A stretch of 34,720 nt of DNA from Rhodothermales bacterium (GCA_028278205.1 JANQES010000049.1:1-34720); one strand, 5' to 3'; positions 9,501-17,896 are shown, counted from the stretch's first letter. The notes: generated from the letters alone by a model not told the origin. Program-made: numbers and translations.

Positions 9501-12500
9501 AGGGGACGCATTTCCAGGATTTCGTCACGTTGCATGGGGAGATCTTCGCCGAAATATCCGGTGGCGAAGGCCCGCAGTGCTGTGCCGATTGCAGCCCGGC
9601 GCAGATCCAGCATATCCTGAATGCCTATACGCAACGGGTCACGGAGATCCGCGAACAGTTTTTATTCCACAACTTTGTCAAAGCGCATCCGGGGGTCGAG
9701 CATCTGGGCGGTGTGCCCCGGGGCGGCACCTTTATCCTGGTTTACGTCAACCAGGGCGAAGAAGCCGCGGTGCTGTCCGGTCTCGGCGCAGCGCAGCAGG
9801 CGGCGCTGGATAAATTGCCCGGCCTTGAAACGTCAGGCACGCTGTCTTTCGAGCGCGGCGTCATAGACCCGGCGCTGGCAACCGTGCTTCAGGCGCAGCA
9901 AAAGGCGGCAGCCGCCGTGGCGGATTTCCGGTTTCGCAGCGCGTCGGCCACCAGGAAGCTGGAAGAGGCGCGTCTGGCCCTGGCCGACTTGCCCAACAGC
10001 GAAAGCGTGCTGGAGTCGCTCGATGAAATGCGCGATGCCGAGATTCAATCGCGCACCAACATTGTCGTCGGGGATTTCTGCCTGCCGTATCTGTGTTGCT
10101 CCAGGGCGCCGTCGTTCTCGCTCGTGGTGGCCAAACCCCGGCCCATCGTCTTGCTCGAAGCGGTGAGCTATTGCGAGAACGATCCCGGCCGGTATCCTTT
10201 CATCCTGCATCCGCCCAACGGCGTGTTGCAAGGCCCCGGGGTGAGAAGTTCGGAAGGGTTCTACGAATTCGTGCCGGGCGACGAGGCCGTGCAGGAGCTC
10301 GTCAGAGCCGGCGAGACGCTGATCACCTTTACCTATCTGGCCGACGGCGGCATGGATACGCTCACCGTCGAGATCTTGCCAGTGAGTGATGCCGGGTTCA
10401 GCGGGCTCAAAGATATCTATTGTGTCGATCCCGGCAACCTGACCCATCTGGATAATCAGCGGGTGTTGCTGGTGCCCAGAACGCCGGGCGGTACGTTCGG
10501 GCCTGCCGGTCCACACCTGATCGAAGAAAACGGCGCCGTCTTCTTCGACCCGATGGCCGTCAGCCCCGGCACGTCCATCGACATCACCTACACCCTGCCC
10601 GATAGCAGCGTTGGGTGCGCCAGTGAATCCACGCAGACGGTGACGGTGCTGGCCGTCTCGGATGCGGGCTTCACCTTCGGCGAGGACGATACCACGGTCT
10701 TCTGCGTCACCGAAGACGCGGACAGCCAGGCCGTCCGGCTCATCCCCACCGACCCCGACATCGAACCCGGCGAGAGCATCTTCACCGGAGAGGGGGTCGT
10801 GCAGGTGGACGATCATTTCGTGTTCGATCCTACGCAGATAAACCTGAGGGAGGTAGAACAGAGAATCATCGTGCGCCATCAGCTCGTCCGGGGAGAGACG
10901 AAGTGTGTCGGGATGCTGTCGCGGATCGTCACGGTGCTTCCGCAGGCCGATGCCAGCTTTACCGGACCGGGCGCCGGCCCGTTCTGCGTCAATCTGGCCG
11001 CCCGTATCATCAACCCGATGCCGCAGGCGTTGCAACCCGCCATGGCAGGAGGACAGTTCTCGTTCTTCATCGGCGGCGATACGGAGCCGAATCCCTTGCC
11101 TGGATCCGATCCCGACTCGGTGACGGAGGTTCTCGTCGTTATTGCCCGGGGGTTCGACGGGCAAGACAGCGTGGATGTGCGGATTCAGCATGACGTGGGC
11201 ATCGAGGGCATCGAAGGATGCAGCGACTCGCAATCGGTGACGGTCCAGGTGGCGCTGGCGCCGGACGTCTCGTTCGAGTTCGGCCCGGTTTGCTTCGATC
11301 CGGAAAACACTGAACCGATTTTCCTCGATACGGAAGCGCCCACGCCCCCCGGCGGTGTCTTCGAAGGCGACGCCGTGGTCGAGATAGACGGCTCGTTCTT
11401 CTTCGATGCCAGGATTTTGGAGCTTACCAAAGCCGAGCCCTCAAGAACCGTCGACGTTACCTACCGGGTTGCGGCGGACGAGACGGGCCTGTGCGAGGGC
11501 GCCCTCACGCTGCCGGTGGAGGTGTTTCTGAAGCCGCAGGCCAGCTTCGATCCCGGCGAGTTCGTCTCCGAAGGCGAGACCTTCATCCTCGCAGTCTTGG
11601 GGTTCCAGGCTGAGATTTTTGATAGCGTTACCTTTACCTGGACCAGCGACGTAGATCCGACCCGCAGGGACGCAATCTTCCAGAGGGAGACGCTCAGCTT
11701 CGCGCAGGCCGACGTCGGCGAGGCACAGCAACTCGAGATCACCCTGGTCGTGACGCGCGGTCCGTGCGCCAGCGATCCCTTCATCACGCGGGTCGAGGTG
11801 CCCCGGGGCGGAGGCGATGTCAGGGCGGATACCGGGCCGCGCATAACGCCGGGCAGCGGTATCGTCGCCGGCCCCGACATCGGAACCGGCACCGTCATTA
11901 CCCAACCACCCACCGGCGAAGACACCGGTGTCACCCGGCCCCCTGCCGGCGAAGACACGGTAGGCGGCATTCCGAGCGGTGAGGTTGGTACCCTGCCGGG
12001 TGTTGAAGGGGGCACCGTTATCACGCGTTCACCCGCCGAGGAGGACACCGTCGTCACGCGTCCGCCTGCTGGCGAAGACACCGTCGTCACGCGCTCGCCC
12101 CTTGGGGAAGAAACCGTCGTTGGTACGCCGGAGCGTGAGGTAGATATCGGGCCGGGTGATGCGGGCGTTGCCGGATTCAGGCTCGGAACGGAACGCGTCG
12201 CCGGAGGAGGCAGGCTCGACCTCGACCCCGAAGTCGAGGTGTTACTCAACCGGCGGGCAGAAGGCTATCAGGAAGGGCTGAGCAACCTGGCCGCCGAAGA
12301 CCGTACGCTCAGCGGCACCAAGTCTTTCGACCTCGCCAGCCGTTTCGTGGCGACGGATGTATCGACGCCCATCGAAGAGGTGGTGCCGCAGTTTGAGGAG
12401 GTGATGAAAACCCTGAGGCCGGCCTTCACACGGGCCAGTGAGGAGCGCAGAGCCGTCTTCGCACAGGTTATCGAGGCCGTCACCCACAGCCTGTTCGACA

Positions 12501-12679
12501 GGCTCGCCGCCAGCGATGCCGGAGTGTCCGATGCGGTCTTCGGCCAGATAAGCCGGTTGGCCGATGCCGGCGTAGACCTCAACACCCTCAAAACCAACTG
12601 GCGGGCCGGCGCCCTCAAAACCGCCGTGCCGTCCGAGGCCGTCGATCGCCAGCTTGCCCTGCTTAATCCGCCTGAATGA
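6512..12679 (+). CDS. Giant eCIS-associated protein with Pro/Gly-rich linkers and Ig/PKD-like modules
   Basis: The start is taken as ATG 6512, one base after the preceding stop, giving 2055 aa. An open extension to 6425 would overlap the upstream gene and adds only shadow sequence. The N-terminus (YPVFKANQVLTDGHLNEAV, then a run ending LIGYGIICGLEP) matches a conserved segment I associate with the gene following the Afp12-like protein in Bacteroidota-type eCIS loci. After a Cys-rich N-terminal region come a Pro-rich linker (residues ~296-430), a globular helical region, a PPGG-type linker (~756-970) and another helical region. Then about six Ig/PKD-like modules (~1219-1766) follow, most opening with Tyr/Phe-Cys and resembling Bacteroidota surface-adhesin repeats. 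A third Thr/Pro linker (~1790-1873) and a C-terminal helical domain (~1906-2055) complete it. It is plausibly a surface-exposed baseplate or fibre component that contacts a target. No enzyme motif was seen. Confidence 0.7.
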   Translation: MTTNGTLSYPVFKANQVLTDGHLNEAVSYLEAQTLLTRALLIGYGIICGLEPSLNTGGKRPTLTVSRGCGVTSDGYLIALDDPCVLSFFRNVTRSMVAELPGFGEAQPDDAEAPSTNGQEEAGDPVEPGIYELFSKDAHPEDQENPTRPFGSALEQGGEVETTFLEALPDMVVVLLLHVEDEDRDVCLFDCDEAGARRTFTLRKLAMRRQIADRILRAGYDCQDDFTNQADLDRIFNRNYYLPDLSLKRFGYESAFTEQAGASGRIDLERIRSLAEYLNTYERACGALTRLSPSFPIPPVPPRGGIGTPPIFTPPRDVFSSFTGTPVSRFTSTLPGTPGPVLGSTAPGARPGTPGALPGPISPLPGPIVPGPTLPGPIDPKPSPTLPGPIIPGPTLPGPTLPGPIFPGPTLPGGPSLPDPFPDPLPTPLPGPEINLLFRAIAEAYQRAGELFSPFFSGVQPDSRTDFRNLERVLETLFDSVRQPGATQKQTSQLGIQYFYDYLKDLILAYNELRDATFDLMDDCLPVCDRFPRHLMLGVVGAGASCPPSVYRTRFTQPPIYNGNARRVQEVQVLYERMQVMAASFKLPEEAEIKITPSRQAPAPLGERAIPFYYDAGSTLYQSWNFERTRRCRATQNHSYHAETWRGQTENPLVNTIDEYDFYRIAGHVGKEYSEAIEQIQTLRRRYNLAFDLVALKIGIVADSDNIQFDFFFEDLETLYAKVKEGLLCRLAELQQTRTGDPLKIHEMIVGLTQRPGGTVPSPPSSEPSGGGGVVTPPGGGLEPPGGGVITPPGGGGVELPGGLEPGGKPGGTEPPGGVVLPPGGLEPGGVRPGGTEPGGVTLPGGLEPGGVRPGGGAEPPGGVALPPGGVEAGGVRPTGGAELPGGLSAGGFGFAGESERFQSFERAPGTERLEGAAGAGSVEKPGGVIEPPGGIRPPGGVIPPGSVIPPGGVIPPGGTLPPGGTLPPDGGATNGGDGAQDASSYGDYYDLTRMSQGTHFQDFVTLHGEIFAEISGGEGPQCCADCSPAQIQHILNAYTQRVTEIREQFLFHNFVKAHPGVEHLGGVPRGGTFILVYVNQGEEAAVLSGLGAAQQAALDKLPGLETSGTLSFERGVIDPALATVLQAQQKAAAAVADFRFRSASATRKLEEARLALADLPNSESVLESLDEMRDAEIQSRTNIVVGDFCLPYLCCSRAPSFSLVVAKPRPIVLLEAVSYCENDPGRYPFILHPPNGVLQGPGVRSSEGFYEFVPGDEAVQELVRAGETLITFTYLADGGMDTLTVEILPVSDAGFSGLKDIYCVDPGNLTHLDNQRVLLVPRTPGGTFGPAGPHLIEENGAVFFDPMAVSPGTSIDITYTLPDSSVGCASESTQTVTVLAVSDAGFTFGEDDTTVFCVTEDADSQAVRLIPTDPDIEPGESIFTGEGVVQVDDHFVFDPTQINLREVEQRIIVRHQLVRGETKCVGMLSRIVTVLPQADASFTGPGAGPFCVNLAARIINPMPQALQPAMAGGQFSFFIGGDTEPNPLPGSDPDSVTEVLVVIARGFDGQDSVDVRIQHDVGIEGIEGCSDSQSVTVQVALAPDVSFEFGPVCFDPENTEPIFLDTEAPTPPGGVFEGDAVVEIDGSFFFDARILELTKAEPSRTVDVTYRVAADETGLCEGALTLPVEVFLKPQASFDPGEFVSEGETFILAVLGFQAEIFDSVTFTWTSDVDPTRRDAIFQRETLSFAQADVGEAQQLEITLVVTRGPCASDPFITRVEVPRGGGDVRADTGPRITPGSGIVAGPDIGTGTVITQPPTGEDTGVTRPPAGEDTVGGIPSGEVGTLPGVEGGTVITRSPAEEDTVVTRPPAGEDTVVTRSPLGEETVVGTPEREVDIGPGDAGVAGFRLGTERVAGGGRLDLDPEVEVLLNRRAEGYQEGLSNLAAEDRTLSGTKSFDLASRFVATDVSTPIEEVVPQFEEVMKTLRPAFTRASEERRAVFAQVIEAVTHSLFDRLAASDAGVSDAVFGQISRLADAGVDLNTLKTNWRAGALKTAVPSEAVDRQLALLNPPE
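7400..7800 (+). repeat. Low-complexity Pro/Gly linker, LPGP-type
   Basis: Within the 2055-aa gene, short variants of the peptide GPTLPGPI recur many times (residues ~296-430). At DNA level this is degenerate repetition of units such as ttgcccggtccgac. It looks like a long flexible or polyproline-type spacer separating two folded domains. Confidence 0.8.
8776..9425 (+). repeat. Low-complexity PPGG/EPGG repeat tract
   Basis: About 650 bp of short imperfect repeats on the theme ccgccgggcggtg encode alternations of PPGGV, EPGGV and similar (residues ~756-970). The middle (about 9175-9290) is less repetitive. The opposite strand is also open and low in complexity here, which is a by-product of the composition. 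Confidence 0.85.
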
Positions 12680-12703
12680 TGGCCCGGTTGAAGAAGCCTT
12701 GAG

Positions 12704-15331
12704 ATGATACCCCACGCCCATATCATCGGAAAGCAGGTTCTGGACGTCGAAATCGACGTTGGCGAGGACTTCTTTGCCCTGCAACAAGAGGTCAGCCAGG
12801 TGTTTCAGACGCGGGTAGGGCCGGCCCTGGACGTCCTGTTCAGCCGCTACGCAGAGGCCGACACCGTCATTCGCCTCGATACGCTGGAGGTCGACGTGGG
12901 CCGCATCGACCGGGCGCATCTGGAGGAAGAGCTAACCACGCGCATCCTCGAAGCCCTGGAGCCGATTCTCGCAGCACAAATCGGTGAGATTGCCCCGGCG
13001 CGGCACGCATCACCCCAGGCCCGTCCCGGCGCCCGGCAGCCCTTCGACGAGGCAGATTTCATGCTACCCGGCGGCATCGAGCAACGTGCCGGGACGGGGC
13101 CTGCACTCGAAGGCGATGACGCCACCGAGCGGGCTATCGACGGAGGCCGCGATAGGGGAGGGGGCGTTGAAGGACGCGCTGCCGGAGCGCACAGGCTTGA
13201 GGATCGCGCTTTTTCGGATCATGCTTTTTCGGATCGCGCTTTTTCGGATCGGGTTCGTGAGGATTACGTTCGTGAGGATCGCGCCCATGAGGATCGCGTC
13301 CGTGAGCAGGGCGCCGTTGAGCATCGGGCTTTAGAGGAGGAGGGCGTTGAGGGAGATGCCGGCGCAAAGCCGGGCCTCGAAGAGAGCGGCGTTGAGGGAG
13401 GTCTCATCAAAGAGGACTGGGTTCAGGAGGAGGCTGTCGAGAGCCGGACGATCGATGGGCATACCATCGAACTGTGGCATTATTTTCTGCAAAACGGCCA
13501 TTTTCCCTGGTGGGCGCCGCCGCTGGATCCCTCCGACTTCGAAGCCCGCGTGATGCAGGTGTTGGAGGCCCGACCGGCTTTTCTGGTTCAGACGCGGGCC
13601 GTCGTGCAGCGAGCGCCCGTAGCCTTGCATCGTCTGGTGCTGCAATTCTCGGATGCTTTTCTGGATCATCTCGCGCGGGTCTCCAGGCCGGCTTTGAGTC
13701 CCCGGCTGCTGCACGTCGCGCAGGGTTTTTCTCGATGGGCGGCCTCGCACCCGGCGTCAGGGATCGAGCCGCGCGTGTTCAGGCAGGTTTTCTGGCAGGA
13801 GGCGCTGCACGGACTCTTCGCGGGGCTGCCCGAAGCCGCCGCACAGGCCGAGCAGGTGGTCGCGCGTCGCGCGTTGCAGCGTCTGAGTCGTCTCCTTGCG
13901 GTGGCCTATCCGGACCTGATGGCGCGTATCCAGGCGACGTTTCAACGCGAAGAAGCCGAAGGCGGTGTGGCGCCTGCGTTGCTCGTTCGCCGGTTGGTGC
14001 AGGCGCTTGCCCCGCCCGCCCAGGCGGATGAATCGGCACAAAAAACCGCCGCCCTGAGCGACACGGATCAGGATTCTCCGGTCCCTGCTTTGGAAAAAAC
14101 ATGGCATCCTGAGCACGCTGCCGATCCGGAGGCGCAGGCTGATGTCGCAACCCGCCACCGCGCTCCCGGCGACGCGGCGGAGGCGCATCGAGAGCCTGCC
14201 GATCCGGAGCATCTTTCGTTTGTTGATGTCGATGAATGGGAAGCGGCGAAAGAGCCTTCCCGCCCAGACACCTCTGAAGCCGTCGCCGATGATGCGATGG
14301 AGGTGCTTCGGGAGCCTGACGAGTCGGTGCCTCAGCCGCCCGGCGCACCTCCGGAGGCTGAGGCCGAACGCCGCCCGGACCGCGTCGCCCTGGCAGACAG
14401 ACCACCGGAAGATCAGCAGCGATCTCTAGACAGTGGCGAGCACCAGCGAGAGGCTTTGCCGCAGGCTGCGAGCGAGGAAAGCCGGGCGTTGTCTCCGGCG
14501 GCGGGGCGCAGCGAGGCGGCTGCGCAAACCGGCCACGCGGCGGGCGACGAGGCCGCCCAGACTACCCCGGCGCGTGATGAAGCAGAAAGAATAACCGAAG
14601 CTGCGCGTGAAGACGCCGCCGCTTCGAAGGCGCCGGGGCTGGACGAAGAAGCCGCTCAGGAGGCGGGCGCAGCGCAGGCCGCGAAAGACGCCGCTCAGGT
14701 GGGCGCGGCGCAGGCCGCGAAAGACGCCGCTGCCGTCCGAGGCGAAGCGCCTGTGCCGGAGCAGCGTTCGCGGGGCGAGGATCGCCTTTTTTTAGAGGAT
14801 GGCCCGGCCCCCCAACCCGTCAAAGAAGGCGCAGAACTGTACCTGCGCAATGCCGGCCTGGTGATGCTGCATCCGTATCTGACGGCCCATTTCGAACACC
14901 TGGGCCTGGTTCAGGACAAAGCCTTTGTGGACGAAGAGGCCCGGCACCGGGCCATCTATCAACTTCAGTATCTGGCTATGGGCCGGACGCAGGCGCTGGA
15001 GTACAGCCTGACGCTCAACAAACTGCTCTGCGGGCATCCCCTCGAACAGCCCCTGGCGCGAGACATCGTCCTGACAGAGGCGGCGCAGGCCGAAGCCGAA
15101 AACCTGCTCCGGGCCGTGCTGCGCAATTGGGGCGTGTTGAAAAACACCTCGCCCGACGGCCTGCGCGAGGGGTTCTTGCAGCGAGAAGGTAAACTAACCC
15201 GCAAACCCTTTAGCTGGCTGCTTCAGGTCGAACAGAAAAGCTTCGACATCCTGCTGGGGCAGCTTCCGTGGGGCATCAGCATCGTCAAATTGCCCTGGAT
15301 GCCCGAAATGCTCCACGTCGAATGGGCCTAG
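12704..15331 (+). CDS. Contractile injection system tape-measure protein (Afp14-like)
   Basis: This 875-aa protein is predicted to set the length of the inner tube and chaperone tube assembly. The N-terminal ~100 residues (HIIGKQVLDVEIDVGEDFF, then a run ending RLDTLEVDVGRID) and the C-terminal ~170 residues (YLRNAGLVMLHPYL, then LNKLLCGHPLEQP, then LREGFLQREGKLTRK, ending LPWGISIVKLPWMPE) are both recognised ends of this family. The middle (residues ~110-700) is variable and low in complexity, rich in Ala, Glu, Asp and Arg. This fits a tape measure whose length is free to vary. It includes an 18-fold 15-bp repeat (residues 161-250) and an Ala/Lys/Asp direct repeat. The start is ATG 12704, 24 bp after the previous stop, in the same operon as the baseplate genes. 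Confidence 0.88.
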   Translation: MIPHAHIIGKQVLDVEIDVGEDFFALQQEVSQVFQTRVGPALDVLFSRYAEADTVIRLDTLEVDVGRIDRAHLEEELTTRILEALEPILAAQIGEIAPARHASPQARPGARQPFDEADFMLPGGIEQRAGTGPALEGDDATERAIDGGRDRGGGVEGRAAGAHRLEDRAFSDHAFSDRAFSDRVREDYVREDRAHEDRVREQGAVEHRALEEEGVEGDAGAKPGLEESGVEGGLIKEDWVQEEAVESRTIDGHTIELWHYFLQNGHFPWWAPPLDPSDFEARVMQVLEARPAFLVQTRAVVQRAPVALHRLVLQFSDAFLDHLARVSRPALSPRLLHVAQGFSRWAASHPASGIEPRVFRQVFWQEALHGLFAGLPEAAAQAEQVVARRALQRLSRLLAVAYPDLMARIQATFQREEAEGGVAPALLVRRLVQALAPPAQADESAQKTAALSDTDQDSPVPALEKTWHPEHAADPEAQADVATRHRAPGDAAEAHREPADPEHLSFVDVDEWEAAKEPSRPDTSEAVADDAMEVLREPDESVPQPPGAPPEAEAERRPDRVALADRPPEDQQRSLDSGEHQREALPQAASEESRALSPAAGRSEAAAQTGHAAGDEAAQTTPARDEAERITEAAREDAAASKAPGLDEEAAQEAGAAQAAKDAAQVGAAQAAKDAAAVRGEAPVPEQRSRGEDRLFLEDGPAPQPVKEGAELYLRNAGLVMLHPYLTAHFEHLGLVQDKAFVDEEARHRAIYQLQYLAMGRTQALEYSLTLNKLLCGHPLEQPLARDIVLTEAAQAEAENLLRAVLRNWGVLKNTSPDGLREGFLQREGKLTRKPFSWLLQVEQKSFDILLGQLPWGISIVKLPWMPEMLHVEWA
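13184..13453 (+). repeat. 18 imperfect 15-bp repeats coding for pentapeptides on both strands
   Basis: In the tape-measure frame the repeat codes for charged pentads such as AFSDR, VREDR and GVEGG. Read on the opposite strand in the codon-aligned frame, the same bases give hydrophobic pentads (NPVLF, NAALF, NGALL, TDAIL, MGAIL, TNVIL, KSAIL) in one unbroken register. Only one stop codon (13331-13333) interrupts that register. The copies at 13199-13243 are the most alike. Confidence 0.8.
14672..14731 (+). repeat. Direct repeat in the tape-measure linker
   Basis: A 24-bp exact sequence at 14672-14695 recurs at 14708-14731 with a 36-bp period. It codes for AQAAKDAA twice. This is consistent with recent slippage-type length change in the tape-measure middle region. 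Confidence 0.85.
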
Positions 15332-15411
15332 CGAGCCCTTCGGCGGGGCGCAGCGACACGGGCGCCATGACAAAACAGATTACTCTTTAGTAACGACACC
15401 GAGGTGAAGGT

Positions 15412-16443
15412 GTGAGAACCGTCAAAAAAAAGAGCCAGGGTCACAAAGCGTCGAAGGCAGCGGAGCCGTTCTTCCAGCCTGCCGGACGCGACGGCCTCTT
15501 CGCAAACGCCGAAACAGCCTTTTTTAAGGCGCCGCGTGTCCAGGCTACGCGGCCTGTCGTCCAGAGAAAGCGCGCGCCGGACGAACACGCCCCGGCTGGC
15601 GACCTGACGCGCGCGGAGCAACCGCAAGGCCCGGCGGTGGCGCACATCCAACTGGCGCGCTTACTCGATTACAAGAATAAGAAACCTGAACACGATCCGT
15701 CTAAGCTTACCGATGCCGAGATCGAAGCCACCAACGAGTTCAAAGCCTACATGGACCCCAAGCTGGTCTGGCAGACGAGCCTGAAGGTGACCAAAGAAGA
15801 GGCCCGGCTGGCCTGCCGCCTCATGTTGCGGTATATGCGAGACGGCCATACCGTCAACTGGGAAAGGAAAGCCCGCAGCTTCGTCAATAAAGCCCGAAAG
15901 CAACTGGGGACGCTGGAAGAGGCGGAAAAACTCACGGGAAAACCGGAATGGGTGCCCCTGGCGGTATCCGATTTTACCTCGCCGGCCACGTCGAAAAGTG
16001 AGTTTCTGAACTGGATTCTCGGTAGCGGCCCTGAACCGACCAACGCCGGAAAGATGAACTGCTGGGAGATGGTCCTCTTCGGGGCCTACAAAGGCAAGTT
16101 TACCACCAAGAGTTGGATCGAAAAAGTCTACAAAGAGGTCGCAAAAAAGACGACCGCAGCGACCATCTCGACGGAGTTGGAGAAACACCTGTGCGGCGGT
16201 GCCGAAAAGGTCTACGACACGACGGATTCGAAATCGCCGGAGCCGTTGCCCGGCGACATCCTGATCTTCAACACCGCCGCCAACCACGTTGCGATTTCTA
16301 GCGGCAAAAACGGCGGCAAGCACGAAGCCATCAGCCACTGGAATCCACCCGGCTTCACGAAGACGGCCCAGAAGACCACGATCAAGAAGCTCCTGAGCCA
16401 TACCGGCGGCACCAAAGTCAGGTTCTGCACGGCGCCCTGGTAA
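15412..16443 (+). CDS. Candidate eCIS cargo: papain/NlpC-like cysteine hydrolase
   Basis: Start is GTG 15412, with the Shine-Dalgarno-like GAGGTG five bases upstream; an in-frame upstream ATG (15367) runs straight into a stop. The 343-aa protein has a disordered N-terminus with AAEPFFQP (around residue 17) and VVQRK. The same signature opens the two DUF4157 proteins downstream, so it looks like cargo of the injection system. The C-terminal ~150 residues carry NCWE with candidate nucleophile Cys217, then PLPGDILIF and a candidate catalytic His292 in NHVAIS. This Cys, then 'GDxxxF...HVAI' order is typical of NlpC/P60, CHAP or related papain-like hydrolases that cut cell-wall peptides or amide bonds. 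The third catalytic residue and the substrate are not clear. It sits directly after the tape-measure gene and 1 nt before a lipoprotein gene. Confidence 0.65.
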   Translation: MRTVKKKSQGHKASKAAEPFFQPAGRDGLFANAETAFFKAPRVQATRPVVQRKRAPDEHAPAGDLTRAEQPQGPAVAHIQLARLLDYKNKKPEHDPSKLTDAEIEATNEFKAYMDPKLVWQTSLKVTKEEARLACRLMLRYMRDGHTVNWERKARSFVNKARKQLGTLEEAEKLTGKPEWVPLAVSDFTSPATSKSEFLNWILGSGPEPTNAGKMNCWEMVLFGAYKGKFTTKSWIEKVYKEVAKKTTAATISTELEKHLCGGAEKVYDTTDSKSPEPLPGDILIFNTAANHVAISSGKNGGKHEAISHWNPPGFTKTAQKTTIKKLLSHTGGTKVRFCTAPW

Positions 16444-16444
16444 C

Positions 16445-17854
16445 ATGAACAACCCTCTTGCATCAGCCCTATGGTGGTGTCTTATGCTCATGTATCTTAA
16501 TGCCTGTCAGGACGAGGCTACCGAGGCTACCACACAGACGCGTCCTCCGGATCCTTCCGAGACGAGGCAGACGACCATGCATACCGTTTCAAGCTACAGC
16601 CTGCTTCTTTCTATTGCCTGGGGAACAGGGCCGGAGGAGATGCCGGCGGTCCTGGAGGAGTATCCCCCGTTTTCCCTGGTCGCCGAGGGGCAGATGCGCC
16701 GGGTCTATGCGCCGGTGCGTCTCTACGTAGATCCTCAGGGCGGGCTGCACGCGCTGGCCGATGCCGTGTTGCGCCAGGAGGGCGCGGCGACGGTTTATCT
16801 GTATCACTTCGATGCCGGCGGCACGCTGCGGGGCCGCACCCCGCTGGCCCTGGATCATCCGAAAGCCGTCGCCTGGCGCATCCAGGACTACGTCGTCGAT
16901 GCGGAGGGCTATAGTTATGTGCTCGAAACCCTTCACGGGCCGCCGGAGGCTTTTCCGTTGAATCGTGTGCGGAAGGTGCGGGCCGATGGCGCGGTCGAGT
17001 GGGCGCGCGCAGGCCTCGTTACCGAAGACCGCGTCGATTTTGATACCCTCGAAGGAAGCTTCAGCCAACTGCTGATCGACGGCCAGGGCAGCGTGTATCT
17101 GCCGACGACGGAGCCTGCCGGCGCGCTGGCGCGTCTCGATCCGCAAACCGGCGCGGTTGCGGCGGTCTATGCCTGGGACGAAGGCGAAGACCCGTTTTTC
17201 ATGGATGCCGCCGGTACGGCCTATTGTGTGGCCTACCTGTCTGAGGTCAACCGCCGCGCGCTGGCTGCTTTCGATCTGCAAAGTGGCGCAAAAAAAACGA
17301 CCGTCGGCGATGAGGCGTTGTACGGATGGTTAACCTATCCGATAGGCGTTGACCGGGCGGGCCATTTCTATGCATCCCTTCATGCCGATCTTGCCCGGAT
17401 CGCGTTCGACGGGCGGGTGGTCTGGCAAGACCGCGTCGAGAACGTCGTCGTTCCCGCTTCCGAGGGCGCGGTTTTCGTCAGCCGATCCCAGACAGAACCA
17501 GACCGGGCCGTTGCCGTCGCGGTCTACAGGCCCGATGGGACGGTTGCCGCTGAAAGCCTCGCGCTGCCGCCCGCGCGCGCCGCAGCGCCGGATGCCGCTT
17601 GGCGGCTTATCCACGTGGATGACGAAAACAGACGCTACGTGTTTGGAGGCGAGCAACCGGGCCAGGCCGGCACGCTGCTCATCTATTCGGAAGCGGGCGA
17701 TCTGGTAGAAGAGAGGACGCCGCCGCCGGACCTGTTGCCCCTGGAGTCTCGCCTGGAGAATCAACTACACTGGGTTGCCGGTGCTGACGGCAGCATCTAT
17801 TTGCCCGTTACGACCCCGTCCGGATTCAGCGTCGTCCGGATCGTGCCGCGATAA
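16445..17854 (+). CDS. Lipoprotein with predicted beta-propeller-like repeats, cassette partner
   Basis: The ATG at 16445 lies one base after the stop of the cysteine-hydrolase gene, so translation is probably coupled. The 469-aa product begins with a short hydrophobic segment and an acceptable lipobox, LNAC, with Cys21 as the lipidation site. A Thr/Glu/Pro linker follows. The rest alternates short beta-like stretches with Asp/Gly turns (for example YVDPQGGLHALAD, VVDAEGYSYVLE, LIDGQGSVYLPT, GVDRAGHFYAS, WVAGADGSIYLPV) recurring every ~40-60 residues, as in NHL/SBBP-type propellers. It is predicted to be anchored on a membrane facing the periplasm or outside. Its placement suggests a protective or partner role for the adjacent hydrolase, but nothing in the sequence proves this. 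Confidence 0.6.
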   Translation: MNNPLASALWWCLMLMYLNACQDEATEATTQTRPPDPSETRQTTMHTVSSYSLLLSIAWGTGPEEMPAVLEEYPPFSLVAEGQMRRVYAPVRLYVDPQGGLHALADAVLRQEGAATVYLYHFDAGGTLRGRTPLALDHPKAVAWRIQDYVVDAEGYSYVLETLHGPPEAFPLNRVRKVRADGAVEWARAGLVTEDRVDFDTLEGSFSQLLIDGQGSVYLPTTEPAGALARLDPQTGAVAAVYAWDEGEDPFFMDAAGTAYCVAYLSEVNRRALAAFDLQSGAKKTTVGDEALYGWLTYPIGVDRAGHFYASLHADLARIAFDGRVVWQDRVENVVVPASEGAVFVSRSQTEPDRAVAVAVYRPDGTVAAESLALPPARAAAPDAAWRLIHVDDENRRYVFGGEQPGQAGTLLIYSEAGDLVEERTPPPDLLPLESRLENQLHWVAGADGSIYLPVTTPSGFSVVRIVPR

Positions 17855-17896
17855 AACAGCCTGAAAGTCTGCGTTGAGAGGCCGCACCGAGCATTC

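Noticed and set aside
13064..13324. Real antisense gene for a pentapeptide-repeat protein
   Set aside because: The frame is interrupted by a stop within the repeat and lies inside a well-supported sense gene. No ribosome site or separate conservation can be seen, so it is reported only as a pattern.
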